DNA of 64,000 bases from Denticeps clupeoides (GCF_900700375.1 NC_041707.1:29548077-29612076); one strand, 5' to 3'; positions 12,112-23,149 are shown, counted from the stretch's first letter. Translations and numbers: made by a program. Notes: generated by a model not told the origin, from the letters alone.

Positions 12112-13477
12112 TTGACACAATGTCAGCAACAAAAAAACATTATGAAAACAAGCACATTTTGTTTGGCGTCTGCTCATCATGAGATTTTGTCCCTGGTTTC
12201 TGCCAGCCTTTTCCTTGCCTGATCCTGCTTCATGTTCACCTCCTTTTTACCTGACCAGTAATATTAGTATAGGGTTACTATTATAATATCAGCTCTACAA
12301 CTGATATATTTTCAGTGCCATTACTTCAGTCTGGTGAGGAAAACCCTCTCTGATCCTCATTGTGAAGTAAAAAAGACTGACCACTGCCGAAAGGAGAACT
12401 CCAGTGCAACATTTTTATTGGGTCCGGTTCAAAAGTGCCATCAAAAAGAGAATTCGAGCAAAACAAAAACTACAAAGACAGTCAGGGTGCACGCTACAAT
12501 CTGGGTTGCCAGTTCTTGCGTGTTTGCTCTAGTTTCCGGGATGTTTAATTACATTTTACGGGCACCAATGTCACTATTCAACCAAAATAAACAACACAAT
12601 AAAGATTCTGCACTTTAATTTTCAGGATGTGCAGACGTATGTGAACAAATGTGACGCAAATAAAATAAAAAAAAGTTATTCACTACAATCTGGCAACCGT
12701 CAATTTGTTACAACGCCTTGTGCTTGAGCTTCATTTTTATAAAAATGTCAACCCCTCATCCTAAAATATGGCTTTTGTTTTCTTTGACAGTATATGATCA
12801 ACATGAGAACTTTTAGTTTTATCTTGTTCTCCTTTATATATAATATAATACAATTACAGGTTGTTTTGTTGTGAAGGACGTATAGAGTCGTTGTCATAGT
12901 AACCGCGTTTTATAAACACAAATCATGTGAATTCTACTCAGTTTCAACATAAAACAGCACTGAGCGGCAGCACTTTTGGTGAGTACCAACAAAATTTGAG
13001 ATGGTATTAGCATTAGCGGGCTGGCTAGCCTGTAAACTCGCTCTACTTCCCAAGTCACCTCTTTGTGTTTTGAGAGCAAAACTATCGACGATAAAAGCAT
13101 CAGAACGAGCATAATTTTCACTTGATCGGCAGGGCTCGTGTTTTGGAAGTTTTATTTATTGAAACAACTGCCATTAACTTGCAGAGAGACTCGAAGCCAA
13201 ATAAATATCAACCTGTGAGCGATTTGAGTTTAGCGCGATTTAGTTGTAAGAGGTGCTTCAAAGGACGCGAGACGAATGTTTATTGTGCTCAAAACCCAGA
13301 GGTCTGCTCATCTTGCACGTTTCACATTCACGTTTCAAAACTCTGTAGAGTGTGTAAAAATGAACAAACAAGTGTAGATACAGCGAATAGATGTTTTCAG
13401 TGTCCCCTCAAGTTACACCATCACAGCCTGTATTTCTATGAGTGTGTTTTGTCAATGTCATTTTCTCCATCATTGCA
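12112..13477. other. Gene-free interval and probable promoter region of MATH-BTB copy 2
   Basis: Counterpart of 4,236-5,600. It holds one open stretch (13,095-13,517) with four CxxC pairs but no ATG; see the findings. No other coding signal was recognised. Confidence 0.4.
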
Positions 13478-13662
13478 GATTATTAGTGATCAGAGACTAT
13501 TCTTCAGAGATTCCTGAACAGTGATTCCTGCAAGAGATTCTACAGAGAGAGATTCCAGCGAGGGAGAGACCTGAGAGAGATTCCAGCAACAGCTTCCACG
13601 GAGAGATCCCAGCGAGGGAGAGACCTGAGAGGGACCACTGAAGGATTCATTAGATCCTCAAA

Positions 13663-15861
13663 ATGGCCCTCAGCTACGACCACACTCAGGTATGTGCACA
13701 TCTGTGAGGCAAATACATAATTGTCTGTATATTTTAGAATGCATTGCTCACTCCCTCTCTGTTGTTGCAGTGAACTGTGTTGAGATCTGCTGCTTGATTT
13801 GTTAAATAAATGTGCAAACGAATGACAAAATATATACAATTTGCCCTCTCAGCGCCAAGTGGACAAATATTCATACGTCTGGACCATCAGCAGCTTCAGC
13901 TTTGCTGACGATGTGAATGGTGTCCCCATCATGAGCTCCACAACTTCCAACCCCAGTGGAGATCTGCAATGGTAGGTGTTGGTCTTAGTTCTTCATTTGA
14001 AGTTCTTCATTCGTTTTTCTGGGAGCTGATCATTTTCTCACTCCTTCCTTCCTCTCTGCATTCTCAGGTGTCTGCAGTTGTTCCCCAATGGCGTGGAGCC
14101 TGACTACGAGAGCTACCTGTCATTCTATCTCGTTCTGGTCAGACAGAGGTGTGCGGGTTAGTTGTAAACTAGCAATGCTCAATGCCGAGGGAGAGGAGGA
14201 ATTTTCCTTGGGTAAGTTTACCTTGTTTGTTTAAGACAAACTATTTTCTGATAAAAACGATCTGTAAACACAGATGATTGTATATTATTTTAATGCTGGA
14301 CTGCAGCGCTGAGATGACCTGTCTGTGTGTTTCTGTGTTACAGTAAATCAGTACGACACCAGGATGTATGAGAACGACAAGCTAGGATTCCCAGACTTCG
14401 TACACAGGAGTGACATCCTGGATGACGACTTGGGGTTCTTAAAGGATGACACGCTCACCCTCACCTGTGAAGTAAGTCTCATTGGCTGCCACATTGGTTT
14501 CCCATGTGACTGGTGTCAGTAAACATGATCTGTCTGGTCGATGTAAAGATGAACTGTTGCACCGTGATTGTCTGAAGCTGCTGTGTCTTTCTAAAACATC
14601 AGCGGGATTCTGTTAGTTTGTATAAATCTAATTGCAGACATTTTTATTATATCCTCAGCTTGTGTGTGTTTAAGTGTCAGTTTCTGTAGCTGGACTGTAC
14701 TAACTGCTGAGTTGGATTGTTGCAGTTTACAGTGGAGATTGATCCGGACGCCTCCACGCCACAGGTGAAGAAGCAGGAACCCAACATGGCAGAGGAGCTT
14801 TGAGAGCTGTGGGACACATCGTTGCATTCTGACTGCATCCTGTCTGTGGCTGGTCAAGAGTTTAAGGCCCACAAAGCCATCCTAGCAGATAACACAGTCG
14901 CCACGTGAAAATATATTAATAGAAGAAAAAACACAGAGACTCACAGTGTATTTGCTAGAATATTGACAATTAGTATACTTCTAGGCAGAAATTGATCTAA
15001 TACTGACTCCTCTCTTTCTGTGTCTCTTATCAGCCCGCTGTCCCGTCTTTCATAGCATGTTTATGAATAACACGAAAGAGAACCAAACGGTGAGTCAATC
15101 GTCTTTCCCATATATCTCAGCTGATCAGTCTAAACACCACTTTTTCTCTTACAGTTTATTACAGCAGTGTTTTTAAGTTATGCTTTCCCCTCTAGGGCTG
15201 CGTGGACATCAAGGATATGGAGGCCGACATCTTGAAGGAGATGATTACGTATATCTACACCGGAACATCTCCCAACGTTCACCAAATGGCCTCAAAGCTC
15301 ATTGCTGCAGCAGACATGGTAGCTCGTGCACACATCCACCTTCAAAAGATGATGGTTTCTATTATTGATTACTATAACTTTCTCAGACTCACTCTTAACC
15401 CCTCACTATCAGCGCACACAGAGCACATCTCCAGGTTATAGCACTATGTGTAACTCTCTCTCTTTCTTCCCCTCAGCACTGCTTGGATCATCTAAAGCTC
15501 ATCTGTGAGGATGCACTTTGCAGCAGACTCGACGTAGCCAGTGCTGCAGAGAACCTGATTCTGGGCGACCTCTACCGAGCCCGGCACTTAAAACAAGATG
15601 CCCTCACCTTCATCAACTTGTAAATGACAATTCCATCTACATCCTGATCTCAAATCTCCACAGCATGTACTCTAGTAGAATAATTATTTATCCAAATCTA
15701 AATTCATTATTTATGTCTTTTGTTGTAGTAATGCTGAAGCGGTTATGAAGACCAACGGGTGGATGATCCTGACGCAAGACCATCCAAACCTTATAGTGGA
15801 TTTGTATAGTTCCCTGGCTGAGGCCAGCGAACCGGCAGTTAAACGCCAGAGGCTTTTTTAA
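13663..15861 (+). pseudogene. MATH-BTB (SPOP/TDPOZ-like) gene, copy 2, disabled
   Basis: The same nine exons as copy 1: 13,663-13,689; 13,853-13,971; 14,068-14,211; 14,344-14,471; 14,726-14,888; 15,034-15,089; 15,196-15,318; 15,477-15,619; 15,729-15,861. It shares the exon-3 frame displacement with copy 1. It adds a nonsense change in exon 5 (TGA at 14,801-14,803 where copy 1 has CGA) and loses the exon-5 donor (GCAG|AT at 14,889 instead of GT). With three independent disabling features it is very likely a pseudogene. The promoter and 5' UTR are retained, so it may still be transcribed. Exon sequence is otherwise almost unchanged, which dates these lesions as young. Confidence 0.85.
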
Positions 15862-16504
15862 CTTCTTTAATTTCTTACCACAGTGTACTTACTTGTAAAA
15901 AATGTAGATGCTGTAAGGTTTTAGAACCAGATGATCAGTTAAAGTATGTCTTGTGATTTTCTGTTCAGTAGAGTAGATATTTATAGAGTAGAGATGTTAT
16001 TGTAGTCAAATGTACATTTGTATATTTTAGGACCAGGACAGCCAGCTGGATGGATGGATGGATGGATCAAACTCATCAGTATGCTGTATGGACTCATCCA
16101 GGACACCCCACAGCAGATGGACTGGATCTTATTGTACCTGACAAACCAGGTAAAGAAGTTCTGCTTTTCTGCTAATTCTATTCCAACAGTTATTCTATTA
16201 GTATGCATTTGTTTGGAAAAATGGAGTAGGAAACCAATGTGCTTTATTAGTTATAAGTCATTTAAAAAACACCATTAAAAATATTTAAAAATATTATTAA
16301 AAACAGTATTTTTAGGCCGGGTAGAAACCTATTTTGTTAGGAATCCATTTGTTCCCACATAGGAAAACCCTGATCCAAAGGACCAAAGGAACCAGAAAGA
16401 TCAACTGCTTCATTTGTTTCTTTGTTTATTTTTTATTATATTTTAATTTGTTTAGTAATTACACCATTACTTACACGATTTAAATTTTACTACACTTATC
16501 CTGA

Positions 16505-17012
16505 GCACCAACATCCAGTCTCACACTAGGCTGGCCACGGTGTTGTGTAAAAAGCAGAGAAAACTTTGTCCCCAGAGCGGGGGGTGGTGGAGTCGCCAAG
16601 ACGTTGGTCCGGGGCGACACTGTGGCAAGTCTTTATTACCACGCAGGAGATCAAATCCTGCTCTCCTTCTTACTAACCACTCTAGCACTATCTGTCTGTC
16701 TGTCTGTCTATGCGTCTGTGTATCTGTCTATTAATTTATTAATGTACTGTTAGTTTGCCTCTTTGTTTATTTATTTTTGTTTATTTGATTATTTGTGTTG
16801 ATTTTGTTTATGTATATTATTATTTTAGTTTGTGCAATATTTTGTCATTCATTTTATAATTTTACACACACAATTACTGATCACACAAACATCCAGCCTC
16901 ATTCTAGACTGGCCTCGATGTTGCGTAAAAAACAGACAAAACTTTGTCCCCCGAGTGGGGGGTGATGGACACACAGGAGATCAAGTCTCTCTCTTTCTTA
17001 GTAACCACTCTA
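16505..17012 (+). repeat. Direct repeats with tRNA-like boxes (third unit, degraded)
   Basis: The first copy (16,505-16,688) is near-identical to those in units 1 and 2. The second (16,882-17,012) is diverged and lacks the A-box-like centre. The change falls just after the point (about 16,815) where the third unit stops being near-identical to the others. Confidence 0.5.
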
Positions 17013-20000
17013 CCATTTAATTTTATTTATTAATTCATTTTTATATTATTTTCATTTATTTTATTACTACACACACATTACAATACACTTGAACATACTC
17101 TGTTTTAAATGTTGCTTTATTACAGTATACTTAATTGTAAATGTACATTAATGTAATTAAAAACTTTTTTATTCCCTGAACTGTGTGACTCATTCTCTCT
17201 GAAATGTCTTGATCAGGTATTTTTGGAGTAATATTTACATCTGTGTGTAAACCCACTAAACTTGTTTTTACAATGATAAAATTTTAAAGAACCCACCACC
17301 AGATTCACCTATATATGATGCAAGGGAGGAGTTTAAGTGGAAGTTACCAAGCACATTTAATTTCTGTCTAGGGTTATGATCTCGCAGTGTGTCGAAGAGC
17401 TCAGGCTAGCCTGTTGGAATGGCTATAGCTGTATGCGATTCACCTCCCTTGCACTAATTTCTAATTCAATTCCCATAAAACCACAACACATGAAAACACA
17501 GGTACAATAGAACTATATATTACAACTGAACATTTATTTCCATCCCCAACAATTATACAGGGGAAAACCCACACCACATAAACATTAAAACAATACACAA
17601 ATAAAATAAAATACCCGGGTTTTAAATGTTCACACCGTCTAGGTAACTTTTAATATCGTTGGCGCGCTTGGTGGAGCTCAAACTGGTGTGTTGAGTCTAC
17701 TCACTGCTTACTCCAGTATTGTACCAACGATCCGCTGCACTTCTGCCGTCTGCAAAACAAACCTTTCGTCGGTGCAGCTCCTAACGTAGAATTAACGCTC
17801 CTCGCGTGGTCCAACGCCTCCACAGCACCGGGCCGTCCCGCGTCGCGCTGGTCTCCCGGTCTCCGCCGCGTGCAGAGTTCCCACCGAAGTCTGTGCACTT
17901 GCTGTCACGACTACGGACTTACGAGGGAAGGAAGTGCAGAGGTCTGACATGCTGGGAAGGGGTTTTTTATTAATAAACAAACACTAAACACAAATAAAGA
18001 CTGGCGCGGTGGCCGAAAACGATTTAACTTAAATGAAGAACTTAAACAAACCGTAGGTGTGTGGTGTGGAGGGGGGTGGACGTCTTCTCCAGCAGGTGTG
18101 GACGCTGGTGCTGCGCTGCCATTTCGCTGGGGAACGTCCGGGCAGAGGGAAGGCGGGTCGGCGACTGGAGCAGGAATGGAGGATTCCCTGCGAGGCAGTC
18201 CTGGCAGCGCAGTTGCTGGCTGGCGACCTCCCGTCGCCCTCTTCAACCAGCTTTCAACCTCGTACCCCCGGAAGTCACATGGGTCATCACGGACGCCGCG
18301 ATGATCTCGGACGCGCACGCTGGGCGGAGCCATCCCGGCAACGACCGCCCACCGAAAATCCACGTCATCATCGCTTTCGTCATCCATGTCCTGCCACCGG
18401 TGACTCCGAGGGTCGTCCACCCTGCGGACATCCTGGACCCATGGCGCGATAAGCTCCCAGGGACAGTACTCTGGCCATTTGGGCTGGAGGCTGCCCACCT
18501 CCTCGCTGGAGGAACGCCGCCGTTGTTGCCGCTTCTCACCACCCTGGAAGTGACGTGTGTCCCCACGGACCTTGCGACGATCGCAGACTGGCGCGATGGG
18601 CGGAGCCCAACTCTCGTCTCCCGTGCTCTCGTCGTCGTCCGTGTCGTCCCAGTCCACAGGGAGCCTTGCCAGCAGAGCGCAGAGTTCTTGGCTCGACATG
18701 GCGAAGATCGTGGGGGTCGCATCTTCTGCGCTCGCTGCCCACGTCACTTCCTCGCTGCTTTTTCGGTGGGCGGTCGTTGCCGGGATGGCTCCGCCCAGCG
18801 TGCGCGTCCGAGATCATCGCGGCGTCCGTGATGACCCATGTGACTTCCGGGGGTACTAGGTTGACACGGACGACGACCAGGATGACGCCGTTTGGGCAGT
18901 CGGTGCCGGGATGGCTCCGCCCATCGCGCCCATCCAGGATCGTCACGAGGTCCGCGGAGACCCACGTCCCTCCCAGCAGTGTGAGGAAAGCTGGTGGAAG
19001 AGGGCGACGGGAGGTCGCCAGCCAGCAACTGCGCTGCCGGGACTGCCTCGCAGGGAATCCTCCATTCCTGCTCCAGTCGCCGACCCGCCTTCCCTCTGCC
19101 CGGACGTTCCCCAGCGAAATGGCAGCGCAGCACCAGCGCCCACACCTGCTGGAGAAGACGTCCACCCCCCTCCACGCCACACACCTACCACCATCTCCAC
19201 CCGTGTGGGACAGCCCAATTGTCCCGGGACCCTTCAGTGGGGCAGCAGACACTGATAAGACCACCACCATCTCCACCCACGAGCCCAGCCCCGTGTGGGA
19301 CAGCCCAGTTGTCCCGGGATCCTTCAGTGGGGCAGCAGACACTGATAAGACCACCACCATCCTCGCGTGTCTGCTTGGGTCGGCATGGGGCTGGAGCGCA
19401 GCCCTCTGGCAGCAGGGAGAGACAGACAGGAGTTTTCGGGACTTCCAGCAGAGACTGAGGGCGGAGTTTGATCGGCTAGAGCCTGAGCCAGGGATCGAAC
19501 TCTGCCCCTCCACCACATCCAGCACCAGTCAGGATCCGGGGCAAGAAGACCCAGCACTGGTGGGCGACGAGAAGGTCGCTCCTCCCGAGATCCTGGCTGT
19601 GCCCACTGAGGAGGTCCCGGAGAGCCCAGAGAGGGAGCCAGATGACCCTCTCTTCTGTCTGTCTCTGTCTGTGTGTGTGTGTGCGTGGTATATGTGTCCG
19701 TATGTCGCCCCCACTTCCCCTCTTTGTGTCCACCAGATGGTGACCCAGCAGCAGAGCCGAACCCCAGGGAGGGAGTTCCCAACCTGACTGCACCGGTCCA
19801 AGGCGAGGTGGACGAGCCCCAAGGTACCCCTAAGTCCAGCCGGGGGGGGAGTGCTCCCCCAAAGAATTTTTTGGGGGGGTGCAGTTCGGGTTGGGGGCTC
19901 CTCCTGAGGGGAGGGTAGGTGGGGAAGCGATTGAGCTGGGTCCTCCGGTAGCTGGTGAGGAGGGCGGGCCAGGCATGGGCCTGCGTCCGCCTCCGGAGGG

Positions 20001-20330
20001 GTGGAGCGCCATAGAGCCCCTGGGTAGGCATGAGGACGCAGCTGGGACAGGCAGGAAGAGGGCCTGCTTGTCCCAACGGGCGCAGAAGGGGCTAGCCGGA
20101 TGGTCTGGCAATGCCCCCCCCTTGGCACCAGGGCCGTGCAGCGAGAGGGGCTGCATAGTCCCAGAAGGCACCAGCCTGGGGTGCCTGGAACAGTCGCCGG
20201 AGGCTCTGGGACAATCTCCCTGCGCGGTGCAGGGGGTGACACAAGACGTGTCAGAGGGGACATGTGGAGACAGGGCCCACACGTACCCAGATGGATCGGC
20301 CCTGATTATTGTGTGCAGGTACGGGAGTCC

Positions 20331-20645
20331 GGGGCCGCCATGCGGGACCACGCCGGGGAGCCAGGCCGAGGGTCCGGGGCCGCCATGCGGGACCACGCCG
20401 GGGAGCCAGGCCGAGGGTCCGGGGCCGCCATGCGGGACCACGCCGGGGAGCCAGGCCGAGGGTCCTGGGCCGCCACGCCTGACCACGCTGGGGAGCTAGC
20501 CCGAGGGACCGGGGCCGCCACGCCTGACCACGCCGGGGAGCCAGCCCGAGGGACCGGGGCCGCCACGCCTGACCACGCCGGGGAGCCAGCCCGAGGGACC
20601 GGGGCCGCCACGCCTGACCACGCCGGGGAGCCAGCCCGAGGGACC
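20331..20645 (+). repeat. 45-bp minisatellite, seven units, inside the LTR element
   Basis: The unit starts GGGGCCGCCATGCGGGACCA. The first three units carry ATGCGGGACC and the last four ACGCCTGACC, so two variants expanded in blocks. Because 45 is a multiple of three, several frames stay open on both strands; one reads GAAMRDHAGEPGRGS repeatedly. That is not evidence of a gene by itself. Confidence 0.9.
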
Positions 20646-20765
20646 GGGTCCTCCAAGGGGAGGATACAGCAGGCCAGGAGCCCTGTGGTTGCCGCTGTCC
20701 GCCCCGCCGCCTCCACTGATGGTACTGTTGGGGCTCCGAGGACGTAGCCCTTGGAGGGGGGGCTC

Positions 20766-21089
20766 TGTCAGGATTGCCTGCAGCTGGGCTCCACAGCTGG
20801 GCTCCACACCTGACTCCAATCCTGACGCCCCATAAATGCCGGATGTTTCCGCCCCTTCTAGGTCTCCGGCATTTTTGTGAACTTGACATTGTAACCGTGT
20901 GGTAGTATTTTCAGTTCTGGCAATCGCCACACGCCTACGGGTTTGTTTAAGTTCTTCATTTAAGTTAAATCGTTTTCGGCCACCGCGCTAGTCTTTATTT
21001 GTGTTTAGTGTGTGTTTATTAATAAAAAAACCCTTCCCAGCATGTCAGACCTCTGCGCTTCCTTCCCTCATAAGTCCGTAGACGTGACA
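20766..21089 (+). repeat. LTR of the inverted element (right end)
   Basis: TGTCAGG...CGTGACA, 324 bp, preceded by a polypurine tract and followed by the CTTGC target duplication. Its last ~155 bases recur inverted at 17,903-18,056. Confidence 0.75.
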
Positions 21090-21266
21090 CTTGCTGTACA
21101 GATAATAACAAAAAAATACAAATAATATCAGTGCACCTGAGAGGATGCTACACATTATAAGACACTTGGGTGACCTCAATGTCATACAGGGTACCACTTA
21201 CTGGGATTTAAACACAACACTTCCCACACATCTGGTACTTTTAATTATTGTGATGATTAATGATAC

Positions 21267-21531
21267 TGTCACGGGTGGGCTGGACATGGCATGAAGGAGG
21301 ACGCATTCGCACGATTTCACGCGACAGGGGTTTAATACAAACTGCACAGGACAAGGGAACATTAACACGCACAATGACCCCACGGCGAACAGACACGAAC
21401 AGGTTAGTTTTTATACAATTATATAAATATACACCAGGTGAACACGATCAGGGAACATTACACAAGACGAACATGAAACTCCGGTCCGGACTCAGGATCT
21501 GGAGTCACCCCTGCCGGTCCGGATCATGACA
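21267..21531 (-). mobile_element. Solo LTR (Gypsy-like), 265 bp
   Basis: It starts TGTCACGG and ends ATCATGACA, flanked by the 5-bp direct repeat GATAC (21,262-21,266 and 21,532-21,536). Read on the minus strand it opens TGTCATGATCCGGACCGG and contains GTATAAAAAC and a poly-A-like ATTAAAC, so that is its orientation. No internal region remains. A diverged relative lies at about 52,050-52,275. Confidence 0.8.
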
Positions 21532-21774
21532 GATACAAAAATAAGTTTGCTATTCAAAGTTGAATTCTGACCACTGCCCATGATGGTGTGTGCAGCATGT
21601 GCAAAATGACACATTGCTTCTACAAGAACTACAAATTTTAGTTTTGATATTGGTAAACAGGGCAACTGCCTAGAGCAGCACCCTGCCAGGGACAGCACAA
21701 GAGATAAAAAAATAGGGCATTGTCCAGAGTGGCATGCATTCCAAATGAGGATTTATTTAACATCTGCCTTCATT

Positions 21775-21822
21775 GTCATGATCCGGTCCGAAAAGGGGTT
21801 ACCCCGGACATTTAAAGGTTCC
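21775..21822 (+). mobile_element. LTR-start fragment of the same family
   Basis: TGTCATGATCCGGTCCGAAA and the following ~25 bases match the beginning of the solo LTR at 21,267-21,531 read on the minus strand. It directly abuts the duplicated FMN1 block that starts at about 21,823. Confidence 0.55.
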
Positions 21823-22575
21823 ATGAAGAGAGATGAGGAGACCACTGAACAGCACTTGTAAATCAAGTCCCAACACTAGACTGTACTGTGAATTCAGAAA
21901 TGCACAAAGGGGACTGAAAATCTGGATTTTATTAGAGGTGGCAAAATGGGACAGTGTTAAGTAAGAGTATTGCTTTACTCATTCAGACTGTGAACAGAAC
22001 ATCTCACACTCATACCTGGTCACATGATTTGAGTAAAAATACAGTGGGAAGATGTTGTAGTGTTGGAGACAGTCAGGGAAATAGCTGAAAACAGCTGTGT
22101 TGGACGTCTGGGTGGCACCTACCGCTCTTTAGAGATGTTTTTGCTTTCACGCTTCCAGGAGTTCTTGAAGTCATTGCAGAACTCATACCACAGTGTAAAG
22201 ACATAGCTGGGTGCCACCTCCTTCTCTCCAGCTTTTGGCTTCAGTCCAAAAAAGCTCACCATGTCTTGGAATCTATTAAGAGTGACAACAGATGAGGAAA
22301 AAAATCTAATCCAATCCATCCAAATTAATGAAGAGACAACTAGTGTAAATCATCTGACAAAAACTTTTTTAGATCAAGGGCTTGATTCCGTATAGGCAGC
22401 CATATTTCACAAATTGTATTGGGTCTGTCTCCCCATTTACACAGAAAGACAGTATTTATTTATTTCTATACCATTTGGTGTGACATAAATTATGCTGTAG
22501 AATGTTAATGATTGAAATAAATAAAAAAGGGTGGTGGCTGTCTGAGCTGAAGATGAAAGCAATCACCACCCCCCT
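21823..22575 (-). pseudogene. Transposed duplicate of an FMN1 exon and its flanking introns
   Basis: The block matches 43,133-44,236 closely. The exon (22,123-22,272, minus strand, 150 bases) keeps the reading frame, the acceptor (CTTAATAG) and the donor (CG|GTAGGT). It encodes part of the formin FH2 domain ([20 protein letters not shown], then [10 protein letters not shown]). Compared with the copy in the FMN1 gene there is one amino-acid difference, Leu for Val in FFG(L/V)KPK. No other FMN1 exon was seen nearby, so it is probably an orphan exon. The matching block in FMN1 holds a SINE that is absent here. Confidence 0.85.
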
Positions 22576-22609
22576 ACTCTGGGGACAAAGCACAATGAAA
22601 AGCAACTAA

Positions 22610-22740
22610 CCCAACGCTGGATTATTTTGATCCAACAAGTTGGGTTACACGTTTAACCCAGCAAACTGGGTTGAGATTTTAACCCAACTATTAGTTAAAA
22701 ATGACTACGCTGCTGGGTTGAATGAAACCCAAAATAGGTC
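22610..22740. repeat. AACCC/GGGTT-rich imperfect inverted repeat
   Basis: Short GGGTT and AACCC(A) motifs alternate (TTGGGTTACACGTTTAACCC, CTGGGTTGAGATTTTAACCC), typical of small non-autonomous fish DNA elements. Family not assigned. Confidence 0.4.
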
Positions 22741-22946
22741 AGAAATTTAATCTAGAAACTTGTGATTAAAATTACTAAAATAAAAACAATTTTACAGCAA
22801 TACATACTTGGAAGTTTTCATTTATGACAAAATATGTAAAATGTGTCCATATGAATTTAAGACATTTTTCCCATCTCCACCTCAGCATTAACACAATTTT
22901 TAAGAGAATGTATCAAATTGTATCACAGAAACATTGTGACTGAAGT

Positions 22947-23143
22947 TAGTAGCCTAGTGGGTAAAACACTCGCCTATGAACCAGAAGACCCAGGTTCAAA
23001 TCCCACCTACTACCATTGTGTCCCTGAGCAAGACACTTAACCCTAAGTTGCTCTAGGGGGGGACTGTCCCTGTAATTACTGATTGCAAGTCGCTCTGGAT
23101 AAGGGCGTCTGATAAATGCTGTAAATGTAAATGTAAATGTAAA
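22947..23143 (+). mobile_element. tRNA-derived SINE
   Basis: The tRNA-like head has an A box (TAGCCTAGTGGG) and a B box (GGTTCAAATCC). Then comes a conserved fish SINE core (CCCTGAGCAAGACACTTAAC) and a tail ending in ATGTAAATG repeats. A 6-bp target duplication TGAAGT flanks it (22,941-22,946 and 23,144-23,149). A second copy lies at 53,491-53,685. Confidence 0.9.
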
Positions 23144-23149
23144 TGAAGT

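Larger units (their letters stand above)
1..17239. repeat. Tandem array of ~7.87-kb gene-bearing units (2 full, 1 partial)
   Basis: The sequence at base 1 recurs at 7,882 and 15,752, giving units 1-7,881, 7,882-15,751 and a partial unit from 15,752. Units 1 and 2 match almost base for base across exons, introns and embedded repeats, so the duplication is recent. The third unit stays near-identical to about 16,815 and then becomes clearly more diverged, although still homologous to about 17,239. It is then interrupted by a ~3.9-kb insertion and seems to resume briefly at 21,149-21,210. This pattern fits unequal crossing-over within an older duplicated segment. Confidence 0.95.
17903..21089 (+). 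mobile_element. GC-rich LTR retroelement fossil with inverted architecture
   Basis: It is bounded by a perfect 5-bp direct repeat, CTTGC (17,898-17,902 and 21,090-21,094). A 324-bp LTR (20,766-21,089; TGTCA...TGACA) lies at the right, with a purine-rich tract (GGAGGGGGGCTC) just before it. The left end (17,903 to about 18,056) is the reverse complement of the last ~155 bases of that LTR. Inside, 18,057-18,366 is the reverse complement of pieces of 18,757-19,190. Direct repeats of 90-bp period (19,203-19,362) and a 45-bp minisatellite follow. Gag-like low-complexity open frames exist, but no pol was seen, so it is probably non-autonomous. It looks broken and rearranged. The family is unassigned. 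Confidence 0.75.
17240..21148. mobile_element. Composite insertion into the third tandem unit
   Basis: Units 1 and 2 read continuously where the third unit is interrupted after AATATTTACA and resumes at ACATTATAAGACACTTGG. The inserted ~3.9 kb consists of an unidentified flank (17,240-17,902) with an AT-rich part and a GC-rich end, the LTR element at 17,903-21,089, and a short AT-rich tail. So the LTR element is nested within an earlier insertion. I do not recognise the outer element. Confidence 0.6.

Noticed and set aside
18057-20499. Many long overlapping open frames on both strands (up to about 410 codons)
   Set aside because: They lie in a GC-rich, repetitive LTR element where stops are rare, overlap in several frames at once, and mirror each other because of the inverted repeat. 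None matched a known protein.
22947-23020. tRNA gene-like head with A and B boxes
   Set aside because: It is the head of a SINE with core, tail and target duplication; a second copy is at 53,491. It is not a free tRNA gene.
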